From Prosapia bicincta (taxonomy: Eukaryota; Arthropoda; Insecta; Hemiptera; Cercopidae), in the NCBI GenBank assembly GCA_036971475.1, contig JBAIZL010000005.1, forward strand, positions 66,345,155-66,409,154: a stretch of DNA of 64,000 nucleotides. Direction: 5' to 3'. The notes beneath the pieces are model-generated. The model saw nothing but the letters and a program-made list of their open reading frames with translations. It did no database searches and had not been told where the DNA came from. Numbering within the stretch: the first letter of the stretch is position 1; each line of letters opens with the position of its first letter. Positions 47,621 to 59,589 of this stretch are shown here, one piece after another. A program made the translations under genes and the position numbers.

Positions 47621-48138
47621 TTATCACTCACACAGAAAAAATAATGTAATTTAAAAAAAATTAAAAACCATACATTTAACTTCACTTTACGAGAATGAGA
47701 ACATTTTATAAAAATCAGTTTCCTTATAAAACTACGTTTGTTTATAATATAGCTTGGTCGCAATTTAACTTAAAATTTATTGGCTAGTATTTAATTTGAT
47801 TTCAAGTTAAGGTTTAATAATTCCTGAGGTTAACAGTGCATGTTTGAAGTAAATGTATTCCCCTTTTCCAGCAGTGTAATAAAAGTATATCAAAATTGAA
47901 ACAACATCACTTGTCAACAAGTAAACTTATATTAGCGAACTTTATTATTATATCCTAACCATTCTAAACATGATACTTTTATATAGAAACATATAGTTTA
48001 TACACTTTTGTTTGTAAAAAGTGACGATATTTATAGGTTTTTAAATCTCTTAATTTTAGTGGTGTTGGAAACAATGCTCTTATGTTCTTGTTGTGTTCCT
48101 TGAGACCTTTTAAATCATTGAAACGTTTTTTTTTTTGG

Positions 48139-48139
<1 letters not shown>

Positions 48140-48193
<54 letters not shown>
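48140..48193. repeat. (TA)n microsatellite
   Basis: About 54 bp of uninterrupted AT repeats after a T10 run. Confidence 0.97.
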
Positions 48194-48196
<3 letters not shown>

Positions 48197-49118
48197 AGCT
48201 TTGCAACACTGTTTTCTTGTATTCACTTATCACTTTCACTATATATACTTAAACAAGAATCTTACTTGGTATTTATGCGAGTTAACTTTCAAAGATTGGT
48301 AGTATCTCCATCATCGGGCATCACTGACCAGGGGTTGTAGTAGATTGCCAGTTGTGTGGAATTTCCGTTGTCACAAGGTGTGGTGTACCGTTATAGTTCT
48401 ATTTTTGGATTCACTGCACTGTGCGAGTCTTTTAAGTTTGTCTTGGGGTTAATTTTGTCTATTAGGTTGAATAGCTTATCGTTTTTTTATTTTATTTGTA
48501 TTTGTTCGTTTATGATATTATTTTTATGTTTATAAATTTGTAGTTATTTCCAGATTGTTATTTTGAGGCCTTTTTATATTTTTGTTATTATGTGTACGTT
48601 TTTTAATGTGGGGAATGTGAGTTCGTTTTTTATGGCGTGGGTAGCTAAGTTTGAGTTATAAGTTTCAGGTTTAATGTATGCATTGAGGTGTTCTTGATAT
48701 CTGTCTTTTAATTTCTTTTTTGTTTAGGCTATATATGTCAAACAAGAAGATCATAAATAATTACATTATTAAAAAATATTGGATCATAGAGTATTTAATG
48801 ATATATTTTGCTATTTAAATTTTTATAGGTTAATAAATTTTACGTCTGTCTTATAGAGAATTTATTGTTGAAATATAATGCATGTTTAGTGTATTTTGAT
48901 TTCAATCTGCAATCTTTCCAAATATTTTAATAAATATAAAGCAGAATATTTGTATTGCTGAATATTCAAGCTTAACTTTGACATAGTTGATATAAGATGG
49001 AGATACACCATAAGCAATATTGCATTTGGTAGGTATCGCTTATATCAGCGTTATATTAACCCCAAAAATTAAAATTTACGAAAAACATAAAAAACTAAAC
49101 TTAAAATATACACAAAAG

Positions 49119-49121
<3 letters not shown>

Positions 49122-49169
<48 letters not shown>
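49122..49169. repeat. (TA)n microsatellite
   Basis: About 48 bp of uninterrupted AT repeats. Confidence 0.97.
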
Positions 49170-49172
<3 letters not shown>

Positions 49173-49669
49173 GAAGGTATTTTTATAAAACGGAGTACTA
49201 AGCTATAATACTTCATAATATAGCTACAACATATCTCTTAAAACTGGTTTGGTTATACTAAGAAAAAGAAACAAAAACGAGTGAATAACCTGTTGACATT
49301 TGAACACGGACCAAGTGTTTTACTTGTAATAACTGGACTCTCTAGTAAACTTCATTATAAATCTAAAAATTAAATATATCGTAACTAATCAGATAATCTG
49401 TAGCCATATGTTAACAGATGTATTTTAATTTAGTATAAATTTATGTTCTTTTTAAATGGAAAATTTTATTTTGTTAGGCATCGTGTGTGTTGTGGAGCGA
49501 AGGTAAATATCCCCCTTTTGAAAAATTATTAATTTTCAGCACAACAATTTTATTGGTTGCTGATATTCCAGATGAGCTAATTCATCGCTAGGTCAAGGGT
49601 TATTGCCATCTTCGATGACGTCTGTTACGTCAGCAACTACCAAACATACCTTTCCGAACTAACTCTACG

Positions 49670-49915
49670 AAAAAACAAACTGAAAAAGGTCTTTAGGAAT
49701 GTTATCCAACGATCACAATAAAAACACAACCTTGGCAATTAGGTAATTGTAAAGGCTTCCAGATTCACAATTATCAGCAAATACAATTTCCCCTGAAGGG
49801 GTTCTATCACGTTGGTAATTTAATTACATTTTCCCAATACTTTCCTCGCCCCACTCCACCTCCCTCCGACCTCTTCTAACGCCACTGATATTTACCTCTA
49901 ATGAATGTAAGCACG
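49670..49915 (+). repeat. Conserved island C, copy 3
   Basis: Very close to copy 1, including CAATTAGGTAATTG, AATTTCCCCTGAAGGGGTTC, GGTAATTTAATTACATTTTC and the CCACCTCCCTCCGACCTC stretch. Confidence 0.88.
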
Positions 49916-50945
49916 TTACGTAGTGAAGACTACAACATGATGCAACGGACGCTATTTTTAAAGTTGTCATAAAACTAACATAGTCTCAGTACATTGTTGC
50001 GTTTCGTTTTAAATCTATTGTTGCATTAGTATACATTTATTTTACTTGTTTCTTGCGTCGATTCGTTTATACATAATTTTTCCTTAATTTATTGATTATG
50101 AGCGTCGTTTTAGTTAAGACAATTTGCAATTTACTAATATTTACTAATTTAATAATATGAAACACACGCTATACGATTAACTTCTCTTTTACTTAAAATT
50201 CTTGGTATTTAATTAATATAAAAAATATAATAAAATCGTAGTTTTATCCTTCTAGATGAGGACATAGCTCATTGGTTAAGCTTCTTAAACTTATCAACAC
50301 AAATATAAGTATATTCGTATGTGGACACGTGTTGAAAAATACACACACTGCAACGTGCCGTTTGCCCTTGTAATCTAAAGAAATCAAAAAAGTTTCACTT
50401 TGTAATTTCAAAATAAATGCAAGTAGTAAATGGTAAAGTTTTTTTATATAAGAGAAAACATACAGTAAATCAAATAATAAAAGAGTGAAGAAGACCAGTA
50501 TTTAATTGTAGATCAAACAAAGTTGTAGTTAGTGAATAAATTTGACACCACGAGTGAAATATCAGTAAACGAGTGCAAAACCATAACTGAAAAATACTAT
50601 CTAGTGAACCGGATGTCGACATTTCTATAGAACAAGCAAAGTGTAAGAAACTCACTAGTGTAAACCAAATCCATATAACTTTAATAAATATAATAATACA
50701 TGAAAGTAATAAAATATATAGTTTATACATGAATAATAAGGTAGAGTACGATAAACAAACTAATTCAAGTACAGTGTAGTCCCGCACCGACAGAACCATG
50801 AGCAAATAAATTGAAAATTATTGAGCTAGCCTAAAAGATAGTTGGTTTTTAAAATAAAGTCCAGGAACGAGTTCCACTGACAGGTTCTGCTTAAATGTAA
50901 CACATCAGCTACTAGAGGTAAATTAAGCAGGATGATATTTTGCAC
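49916..50945 (+). repeat. Recently duplicated segment, partner of 39,311-40,065
   Basis: Almost the same sequence as 39,311-40,065 but longer by a block at about 50,529-50,778. The similarity ends at TTTTGCACCACC, where copy 2 passes into a C fragment and this copy into CAGCTTAGATCACC. Confidence 0.85.
50529..50778. other. About 250-bp block present only in copy 3 of the duplicated segment
   Basis: Copy 2 reads GTTGTAGTAGTCCCGC without interruption, while here GTTGTAG and GTAGTCCCGC are separated by about 250 bp. GTAG or TAGT borders both sides, as after an insertion with a short target duplication, but a deletion in copy 2 is equally possible. No inverted ends, tail or motif are seen. The minus-strand frame 50,470-50,805 (111 codons) spans the block; it has no family motif. 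Confidence 0.7.
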
Positions 50946-51189
50946 CACCCAGCTTAGATCACCTCTAATGAATAGCACATGGTAAGATTGCATGTATGTA
51001 ATGTTCCCTATGGTAAGATGTATCTATGCAGCTGACAAAACTATTGATAAATGTGACTATATAGCCCTGACGATACTATGTTAACGGTAGGGGTTATTTT
51101 AAAAACAACTAGTCAAGTCGGCGTTTGGTTGCATGCGCGTATGTGTGCGTTGTAGCATTTAAAGTTTTGAAAGGATTCATTGCAAAACT

Positions 51190-51251
51190 CACACACACAC
51201 ACACACGCACGCACGCACTCACACACACACAATAAATAAATAAATAAATAA

Positions 51252-51307
<56 letters not shown>
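51190..51307. repeat. (CA)n, (AAAT)n and (TA)n compound microsatellite
   Basis: CA repeats with CGCA units, then about six AAAT units (51,231-51,256), then about 50 bp of (TA)n. It directly abuts the palindrome at 51,308. Confidence 0.96.
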
Positions 51308-51313
<6 letters not shown>

Positions 51314-51422
51314 AACAAAAGTCTAAATACAAATACAAGAATTATAATTGAATTTACAATTATATTTACAATGTAAATTCAATTATAATTCTAGTATTTG
51401 TATTTAGACTTTTGTTCTTTAT
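51308..51422. mobile_element. 115-bp palindrome between (TA)n tracts
   Basis: Arms of about 50 bp (ATAAAGAACAAAAGTCTAAA with its complement) around a centre of about 13 bp. (TA)n tracts flank both sides, 26 bp away on the right. Its sequence is unrelated to the palindrome at 19,733, though it lies in the equivalent interval (between islands C and C2). The mechanism of origin is unknown; no coding content. Confidence 0.7.
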
Positions 51423-51446
51423 TAATACACAAGAAAACATACTGCG

Positions 51447-51447
<1 letters not shown>

Positions 51448-51492
<45 letters not shown>
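51448..51492. repeat. (TA)n microsatellite
   Basis: About 45 bp of AT repeats to the right of the palindrome. Confidence 0.97.
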
Positions 51493-51495
<3 letters not shown>

Positions 51496-51833
51496 TCTTT
51501 TTATTTGATTAAAAAACTGTGCAATATTTTACTTACTAATATATTCTTACATTTATAGCTAATCTAGTTTATTGTAAACTACAATTGTAAAGCTACTTGC
51601 CATAGTATAGGGCGGACCATATTGTTTAAGTAAGATTGTTAATTAACCATATTGTGTTCGTTTGTTATTAGTTTTAAAATTTAAATAGTTTAATAACGGT
51701 TAAATATAAATGGGAAAATAACATTTAAACATTGGTTTTGTTTGTAATACATTTATAATTATCTATTTATGGACTCTTGAATTTTGTATTCGGTTATGTT
51801 TGGTGAGACTAATTCTGGTGAAACACGTTAAGG

Positions 51834-51936
51834 TTAGTTTATGATTATCCGAACGCCACATAGCTGTCTAAGCCATTCTGTCTCATTACGATTTGACAAA
51901 TTTACAAATTTTAAAGTTCGGATAATCATAAACTAA
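51834..51936. mobile_element. Short foldback/MITE, family ATTATCCGAAC, copy 1
   Basis: TTAGTTTATGATTATCCGAA at the left and its exact complement at the right, each plus C/G, around a 60-bp AT-rich centre with CTGTCTCATTACG. The arms resemble the longer palindrome at 57,762 (AGTTTATGACTATCCGAACT). The terminal ATCCGAAC recalls pogo/Tigger ends such as those at 5,029. Non-coding. Confidence 0.72.
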
Positions 51937-52809
51937 TGTTAAAGTGATGTTTTTAAGGAAATATAAACTATTTACAAACATCATTACTTATAACGTCGTT
52001 TCTCAAAAATTGAAATTGAAGTTCCAATTTAACTGCGTTGTAATTTAAGAACAACCTGCTCATTGTTACCATTCTTAACGGTATTTGGTACAGTTTCATA
52101 TATCTAAAAAGTTGCAGTGATAAAGTTATTTAATATATTTCTGAAACTAAAATAAAAACACTGGATATTAGGACATATGATAAGAAAAATCAGCCCGAAT
52201 ATATGCAGTTCCGTACTTTATTATTGTATATGTAATGTATCTCTATGTCGTGGTAACTGTTTTAAGAATAATAGAGCCTAAAGAGCGAAAGAGGTCACAG
52301 GTTTGGGTTTGCCGCACAGATGTACATTGATCGTATCTTGTTGTGTAAAATATTATTACTGAAAAGATGCTGAAAGTATTGAGAGTTTTCATAAAGACGA
52401 ATGTAACGACTGGGTATTGGGGACAGTGTCAAAGTAAATATAGTTTATAGATTTAGGAATGAGGAAAAAACTACTCCTGAAAATTAAATATTTGTGAGTG
52501 TAAATAAAGCGAAAAGAATTTTGAGTTTTATTTGTAATTACATCAAAGAAATAGTTTACCAGGAAAAAGAAAATCTAGTTTTATTAGAGAATATATTTTA
52601 TATTTTTACAATATTGTGCATAATATAAGCTTTATTGTATAAAACATTTTGTTACTATAAAGGCGATGTTTCGTATTAGAAGAAAACATTTTTATGAAGA
52701 TTAAAGGACATGCTTGATCTGAGAAATTACTTGGTATGCGTATAATGTTGCTAACAATATTCATTTGTGATGTCCCTAATGTTTCATACGTGCAATAAAA
52801 GCAGGGATG
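51937..52809. other. AT-rich DNA left of island C2, copy 3
   Basis: No gene, RNA or repeat recognised. Confidence 0.5.
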
Positions 52810-52945
52810 TGGTCTTGCATAACGATGTCGGATATCAAAGTTGTTGCATCTAGGGCAGAACTTATTTGTAATTATGGGGGTTTTAGAGGTATTTGGAAGG
52901 GAGAGTTGGAAATAAAGTTTATTACTCGCAGTTTAATATTTCAGT
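52810..52945 (+). repeat. Secondary island C2, copy 3
   Basis: Matches 20,255-20,400 (ATAACGATGTCGGATATCAA, GTTGTTGCATCTAGGGCAGA, GAAATAAAGTTTATTACTCG). Confidence 0.7.
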
Positions 52946-54124
52946 GAACATGAGGGGCTGAGCCTATAAATTCAGCTGTCAGCCCCTAACCCTTTGTGGA
53001 TCAGCATGTTAAAAAAATATGAAAAACCTTGTATTCCTGAAGCGTTTTGGAGATCCATGGGTACAACATTCAAACACATCCACAGGGAACATTCACGGGA
53101 ACATCCAAGATGGTTTATTCTGGCTGCATTGAGTCATTGTTTCAAATAGGCTGTTACGCCTCCTTCAGTATTGGTGCTGTAGTAGGGACGTTAGTAGTCC
53201 CAGTCAGATACTACGTACGGATGGTCAGTTTCCCTTTCGTATGCATTGTTACATTTCGTTTTATATATATTTTGCATTTTATGTAAATATTTTCACGTAT
53301 TTGTTACCTCATCAACTGATCAAGTTATGTTGTTTCTTGTTATGACTTATTGGTTATGAGCGTACTTTTATTTATGATAAAATTATCCGATTTAGAATGT
53401 ATTGATTTATATCAAACATGAACTCGGCACTTTCTTGTTTTTGACTTGAGAATACTTTATTCATTTAAAAGCTTTTATTATAATTGTAGACCTATAGGTG
53501 GACGTTATTTTTTGACGTTTCTTGTAACAGTACCTTAAAAATGCAAACACCTGCTCAAACAAACACGTGGCCAAAACATAACCTTTTTATTTAAACACCT
53601 ATTTATTTATAATTTAACCTCAAAGTAGTTCAAGGTTGCTTTATAATCCAGAGTAGTTTATGATGCAGCACAATATATCACAAGATAATAAAAAAAACGT
53701 GCCCGTTTTAAATAGACTTAATTACACTAAGAAAATGAAATAATAAAGATAGCTAACATGGCTAACTTATGATAATTGGACAGGAAACAAGAGTAAAGTA
53801 ATGGTTGGAGCATCATAAACTTTAACGTCTTATTTAAAATAATTCTATTTTATTGTTTTATTTTAACGTAGTATAGCTGTATGTATTTTTATATCCAGAC
53901 CAGATACTTTGCAGTCATATTTGACTGTTGTATAACTTTGGGCTCTTTATAATAAATTGACGTTGATTTTATAAACTTACTGTGTTGTAGAGGTAAGGTA
54001 AATGTGTCAAGTTTCCCAAAACTTTAGGGCGTGACTACGATTTAGTAATTTTTGTATGTACCAGAAGACCTTATGCATGCCCTGGTAAAATGTTTCTGTT
54101 TCGGCAATAAATACATTTCTCTGA
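52946..54124. other. Macro-repeat DNA between C2 and the second C island
   Basis: 53,650-54,040 matches 18,720-19,010 in copy 1, so this is part of the extra duplicated C segment of copy 3. The GC-richer part 53,040-53,230 carries a 79-codon open frame (53,047-53,286) with no recognised motif. No gene supported. Confidence 0.45.
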
Positions 54125-54370
54125 AATAAGGAAAACAAACAATAAAAAGGGCTTTAGGAATGTGTTACAAGGACCACGCCAAAACGCAACTTTGGCAATT
54201 ACGTAATTGAAATGGCTTATAGAACCACAATTATTCGCAAACACGATTTCCCCTGAAGGGGTTTTATCACGTTAGTAATTAAATTACATTTTCTCGACAC
54301 TTTCCTCGCCGCACTCTACCTAACACCCTCCCCCCCCCGATACTTTGTCTAACGCCACTCTTATTTATCT
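54125..54370 (+). repeat. Conserved island C', second C island of copy 3
   Basis: GGCAATTACGTAATTG, CGATTTCCCCTGAAGGGGTT and GTAATTAAATTACATTTTCT, then a C-rich run. It is more diverged from C1 and C3 than those are from each other. Its downstream part matches the C'' fragment at 40,066, so two C types existed before the copies separated. Confidence 0.8.
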
Positions 54371-54580
54371 CTAATGGATTGTAATAACACATCACGCTAC
54401 GTAGTTACGACTTCAATATACTGCAAACGTACGACTTTGTACACGATTTCATATTGAAGCCTTTTTTCAGTGCAATCCTGCATTTCCTTCTAAACCACTT
54501 GTTTATTTATTTTTTCTTAGTAAACCATTTATTTATTTTTACGTGAACCCATTTACTACCACAATAATCGATACGTTTTA

Positions 54581-54582
<2 letters not shown>

Positions 54583-54673
<91 letters not shown>
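54583..54673. repeat. (TA)n microsatellite
   Basis: About 90 bp of uninterrupted AT repeats. Confidence 0.97.
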
Positions 54674-54675
<2 letters not shown>

Positions 54676-54839
54676 CAAGAATCCTTTCTCTTAAATAATG
54701 ACACACATGCCCGGCTATGACTGATAGCCGTAGATCTATTGTCACATGAGACGACATCTGGTGGAAGAGCTGTCTAAATATATTAAAAACCTTTGATATT
54801 TTCCAATTTTAAAAAACGAAATTCATGTAAAAGGGAAAT

Positions 54840-55110
54840 TAGCTGATGAAACTTGTAAAATAGTTTTTCATTGGAATAACTTCCTTTAGTCACCTCATGG
54901 AAACAAAGGTCCCTGAGTTATAAGTTACTGCTAATCTCATTGTATAAACGTTGGACGGAATCAAGGTTTCTCGTTTTTAACCGCACTAAGCTGAGCTGAA
55001 GGGGGTTACATAAGCTATTTATTTTCTGACAACGCAGCCCAATTTGTAATACCTGCAAATGTCCTTCAATTTAATAAATTTTAATAAAATTATTTGCTTT
55101 GGTTACGAAC
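54840..55110 (+). repeat. Secondary island C3, copy 3
   Basis: Counterpart of 40,430-40,700: ACTTCCTTTAGTCACC, TTGGACGGAATCAAGG, TTTCTCGTTTTTAACC, CTATTTATTTTCTGAC. Confidence 0.7.
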
Positions 55111-55734
55111 TGTCTTTTATCTAATGTACGGCCAACCAAGGCTTTTCTAAAAACATAAAATTAAATTTAAATGATACAAACATCAAAGGCTTTTCTAAAA
55201 ACATTATACTTATCCATACGAATTTGTATTGCCATTTCATTCAATTAAATGGTATTTGCATTGCATTCATAAAGCATCAAATTCTTCCTACTAATGATTT
55301 CTTTGTGTATACATCTTTTCTGTCGATGTTTATTCTAATTTTACAAGAGTTTTTACACATCAAACTTTTCTTACAAGGTTCTTTTGTAAATCAAATATTT
55401 CTTGATGTCTGAAATATTTACTTCAATATACGTCAGCATTGTGCATATAAGTAAAGTGAAAGCTTGTATACTATTTAGCTTAGAGAGACCCAAACATAAA
55501 TACAAACAAAAGCAGTGATCATAGTGATCAAGATAAAAATATAATATCACCGTTAGATCACTTGGTAGAACATCTCACATACTCGGCCTCTTTAAAAGGG
55601 ATAAAGATCCACACTTCAAAATGTAAAGACTGCATTTACCGAAATCCGGTTCGAAATATTCACCACCAATGTAAGTGTCCGAGTAGGGTATGTTTGTGTG
55701 TAAGAGATAGCTAATTACGTAGGTAGTTAGTGTG
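55111..55734. other. Macro-repeat DNA left of island D3
   Basis: Contains a short direct repeat (CAAGGCTTTTCTAAAAACAT near 55,137 and CAAAGGCTTTTCTAAAAACA near 55,183). The small open frame 55,224-55,412 is hydrophobic without a motif. No gene. Confidence 0.45.
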
Positions 55735-56050
55735 GTAGACAGTGTGGGAGTACGTCCTGCTGGATAAATAGGCCTGCGGGGGTGCAACGGAATGCAAACA
55801 ATGTCCGCATAATGCGGACACATTTAAGTAATGCGTGTAGAAGTTAGTCCAGTACGGAGCACAATGGGGTTGGCTTCACGCTGTACTGATAATGTCCTGC
55901 CTTGGTATTACACTGACATGGCACTAAGCTTGATTTATAAGCTTGCACCTCCTCCCTTACAACCAGCTGGGATCCCGTAATATTCCAGATTTGTGTCTGG
56001 GCAGGTGTGCCCTGTATAGTGCGCTACTTAGAGCTATTAAAATAATACAT
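55735..56050 (+). repeat. Conserved island D, copy 3
   Basis: Nearly identical to D2 over its whole length, including AAGCTTGATTTATAAGCTT and TAGTGCGCTACTTAGAGC. On the minus strand an 82-codon frame (55,823-55,575) crosses it; only its first 25 or so codons have equivalents in D1 and D2. Confidence 0.9.
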
Positions 56051-57761
56051 TTAAAGAATTAGATCATATAATAATATTGTCACCTTAAACAGATTGGACA
56101 TCAATAGAATTAGTATAAAGAGATGCCTTCACGGTCTACAACAAGACCGCAAAATGTAGTAATAGTTCTGATAGTTTTGAATATTGATTTAAAAACAACA
56201 CGCGCGTGTTCAATGGTCATAAAGAAAAATTACAAGTCAATAATATATTTTATGTGATATTCTCACAAATAATATATACTTATCACAACTTACTACAACT
56301 GTTGTTTTCCACATACAAGAAGTCATCCCTTAGCAATTAGCACGAAACATGTACCAAGAACTTTAGCTATAACATTTTGGAATGGATAACTTAGGGGTTG
56401 TTTAATCGGGTGTTTTCACTCTTACTTAGCAAATGTTTCTGAAGGTTAGATATACAAAATATGAAAATTGTATGTTTATTTTATCGTAATTCTCTCATAT
56501 TTTGTTAGGTTATGTGATAACGTGTGATTTATTATATCAGCGGTTTTCATTACTCGTATTTTCGTTTTTACACGTACCCTAGTACGTTACCGTCAGAAAT
56601 TGCTACCCCTATACGGACTGATTATTCTTTGAAACTCAATAACGCTGATGATTTTTAAAACAATCTTTTATTAGAAAATGTTTTATTAAAGTCTTTGTAT
56701 GCATGTGAAAAACATATATATACTAAAAAATATGTCTTATCTGTTCTGAATGATGAGTTATCCTAAAAATATGACGCTAGATCAATGAAGTTACTTTACA
56801 CTAATAATTAAAATATAGTTAGAAACCATGTTTTATAACAGTTATTATATATCACCATTTTTAAGAAAAAATTAATAATTTGGTGAAAATCAGATGATGT
56901 AGTAATATCTCATTCTTTGATGTAATAAGGGATGAAATTGTTCTAGTTACACAAAAGGCGAGGGGTTTCTCATTGCAGTTCTCTTCCGGTTATCTTCCTT
57001 GCCTCATCTTAATATAAAATGAATTTTTCCATGGTATCTGAAGTTTGTGACGCAAGTTCAAGACGATGTATTAGCTGTTTTTCTTATCATGTAATGTCGT
57101 GTAATATCCAGTATTTTTATTACATTTTGAGAAATATTTTAAATATGTTTTTCACTATAACTTTTCAAATATATGAAATTAAACTAAATACAACTGAAAA
57201 TATTAACGCTGAGAAGGTATTGTTCATACATTTACACCAAATTATAATGGAAATTTAATTTCAATTTCTGAAAATAGACGTTATAGATAATAATAGCTGA
57301 AGATATTTTATATCTCTGGCTTTGAACGGTTTCTTTTCCAATAAACCATGGCAATATTTCTTCAAAATTCAAGGAGATCCATTGTGACACCTTCCGGTAC
57401 ACATTTCAGGCATTTAGAATAGCAATAACAAGCATTCTTGTTAATAAACACAAGTGCATTGTTCAATGCTGTGAGTCAGGGACACGAAGTACTACTGATT
57501 ACTTACTTTAAATAGTGGTTTTTTGCAAGTGGTATCAAAAGTAATAAATTATAAAAAACACCTCAAGATGTAGCACACAAACACTGCAAATTAGAGTAAA
57601 TATCTTCTGCAATGTATTTCAAGTTTGTAAAGTAGTGCTCATTATAAGAATATAAAATCCACGCAGAGTGTCAGGCTCGAAATAATACTTTCAAATCAAT
57701 CTGTTCTAAAACGTATGAAAATGGTCAACCAAAGAAAAAGTAACTATTTTACTAATAAATA
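56051..57761. other. Macro-repeat DNA between D3 and the palindrome
   Basis: 56,295-56,370 and 56,535-56,600 match copies 1 and 2. The open frame 57,019-57,258 (79 codons) has no motif. No gene. Confidence 0.45.
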
Positions 57762-57892
57762 TATTAATCACTTAAACAATAGTTTATGACTATCCGAACT
57801 TTATATTTAGTAAATTTGTTAAAACTTACTGAGACAGACTTTACTAAATATATAGTTCGGATAGTCATAAACTATTGTTTAAGTGATTAATA
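57762..57892. mobile_element. Foldback/MITE, family ATCCGAAC, copy 2 (131 bp)
   Basis: Arms of about 52 bp: TATTAATCACTTAAACAATA then AGTTTATGACTATCCGAACT then TTATATTTAGTAAA, and their near-exact complement, around a centre of about 28 bp with CTGAGACAGACT. The arms include the same AGTTTATGA-TATCCGAAC word as the element at 51,834. Non-coding. Confidence 0.78.
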
Positions 57893-58309
57893 ATATTCAC
57901 CGAACGTAATGGACTACAAAATTCAAGAATAATAAATAGTATTTTTCATAAATAATAACTAAAAAAACATAATAAATTATGGGACAAATTTACAAAAATA
58001 AATGCGAGCGCCCTATTTATATGGGTTAAAACGCGACGTTAACTGGTTACAACCTATGAATAAAGTTTGCTGGAATACATTTATTAAAATTTTAAAAGTA
58101 TATAAAAATATCATAAACTAAACTTCTAAATAATTATAGTTTTAATAATAAAACCCTCGTTCTGTATTGCAGTAATATATGCCTTTTATATAAAACAATA
58201 GATATACAATAAATGTCTAAGGGATATGAGGAATTAATTACTTTTATAAAGTGCTTCAACTTATAGGCGGCCTATTGTGCTTATTTAAATATTACAAAAC
58301 GCAGCAGTG
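57893..58309. other. Macro-repeat DNA left of island E3
   Basis: GATATACAATAAATGTCTAAG near 58,201 and the TTATAGGCGGCCTATTG segment correspond to 42,870-42,950. No gene. Confidence 0.5.
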
Positions 58310-58520
58310 AGTGACTGTGAAAATAATACCAATTCATTGAAACAAGAGCCACTGGCGAGTCATTACTCATCGAGCTGAGTAAATGGATACAAAATCCAAC
58401 AAAATCCAGAAGTAGTAGGTTGCGGCTTATTTTGCATATTGATTGGAAAATTACCATTTAGCGAGATTAATCGACTCCGCTGTAATAAAATTAAAAAATT
58501 CATTTACTTTAAAGTAAAAC
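58310..58520 (+). repeat. Conserved island E, copy 3
   Basis: Close to E1: GAGCCACTGGCGAGTCATTA, CGAGCTGAGTAAATGG, CAAAATCCAACAAAATCCAG, TTTGCATATTGATTGGAAAA, TTAATCGACTCCGCT. Confidence 0.87.
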
Positions 58521-59589
58521 AACCATTTTAATATCTGATGTGCGTTTTATGCAAATTGCTTCTACTCTTTCTCTCTTCATAACAGTGTGCACTTACTGAA
58601 TGTCTCCTTGCCTGCTAACAGATGCATTTATTGCCCAATCAAATGGTATTTCTAATGGTCTCCATATTTGTATAACTAAGTGCATAATATTAACAAAGTG
58701 GTAATCCATCTCTGACGCATGAAAAGGATAAAAAAAGTTATTCAGAATTATTTTGGAAATGTTAGAGTTTCTCACAAAATAAAAATATCTAACGTTTGAT
58801 AAGAAGTAAGATTTCGATTCGGAAAAAGAGAATATTTTGTAGGATACAAAAAAATATTTAAAAGAAAAGTCTGGTACAAAAATGAGTTTCAGAGAAGGGA
58901 GTTTTCCCTTTCATGAAGGTCTCCATATTGCACTAAAAAATAATGATTTTATTTTGATCACTTATATTCCAGACTTGTCAAATATATGCTATGCGGATAT
59001 TCATTAAAAATAATTCTACCCACTTTTACTTCTCAATACAAACTGTAGACTCTTGCGTTTTTGCGTCACAAAGGACCAGTTCAGAGTCCCCACCACCCAA
59101 GGTGGATAGAATACAGCCACTTCGCCCACTACCTGCGCTGGCTTCGAATTGTGCGACCACGTCTTGAAAAGGTCTTAAATAAGATATTGCACACTCCTAT
59201 TTCTTCTTTTATTTTCATAAATTATTTTTTATTCCGTTATAAATAATTTTCGAGTCTCCATATCACCAAGATTCAGTTTTGTACCTAATATGACTTGATT
59301 TGGTTATCCCAAACGAATCAGAACAGCTCAGTGTAGAAACTAACTTATGAATATTGTGAAAAGCTAAGGTACAATTCGATATTTGTCTTTAAATAAAAAG
59401 GAAATACATGTTAAGCGTTTGAAAAACGTCTTCTTTAAACTTCCAATTTCAATTTCCGGGAAACAGCGCCTAAGGGGTTTCAATGCTCTTCAAGTGCCAC
59501 CCTATACACGATTTTACACATTCTCAGGGACAGAACATTATTAGGTCTCTTTCTTTATTCCTTTAGGGGGCCAGTTTTTATACGTGGAC
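58521..59589. other. Right end of copy 3 and flank of the 184-bp array
   Basis: Homology to copy 2 (43,440-43,500) is seen to about 58,860. The GC-richer 59,040-59,170 contains GAGTCCCCACCACCCAAGG and CCGTAGCG-free text encoding a 61-codon frame (59,061-59,246) with no recognised motif; it could be an old element fragment. No gene. Confidence 0.4.

Larger units (their letters stand above)
47621..49669. other. Macro-repeat DNA between islands B3 and C3
   Basis: Contains two (TA)n tracts listed separately. TGTTGTGGAGCGAAGGTAAA at 49,489 matches copy 2. The T-rich stretch 48,440-48,740 (TTTGTTTTTA, GTTATTTCCAG, GTGTACGTTTTT) lacks a counterpart in other copies. No gene supported. Confidence 0.45.

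Noticed and set aside
50470..50805. 111-codon minus-strand frame
   Set aside because: It spans an insertion/deletion block absent from the partner copy, has no family motif and is rich in codons typical of AT-rich DNA.
55575..55823. Island D minus-strand frame as a small gene
   Set aside because: Only about 25 codons are shared among the three copies and the frame diverges beyond the island; D1 and D2 give no full-length counterpart.
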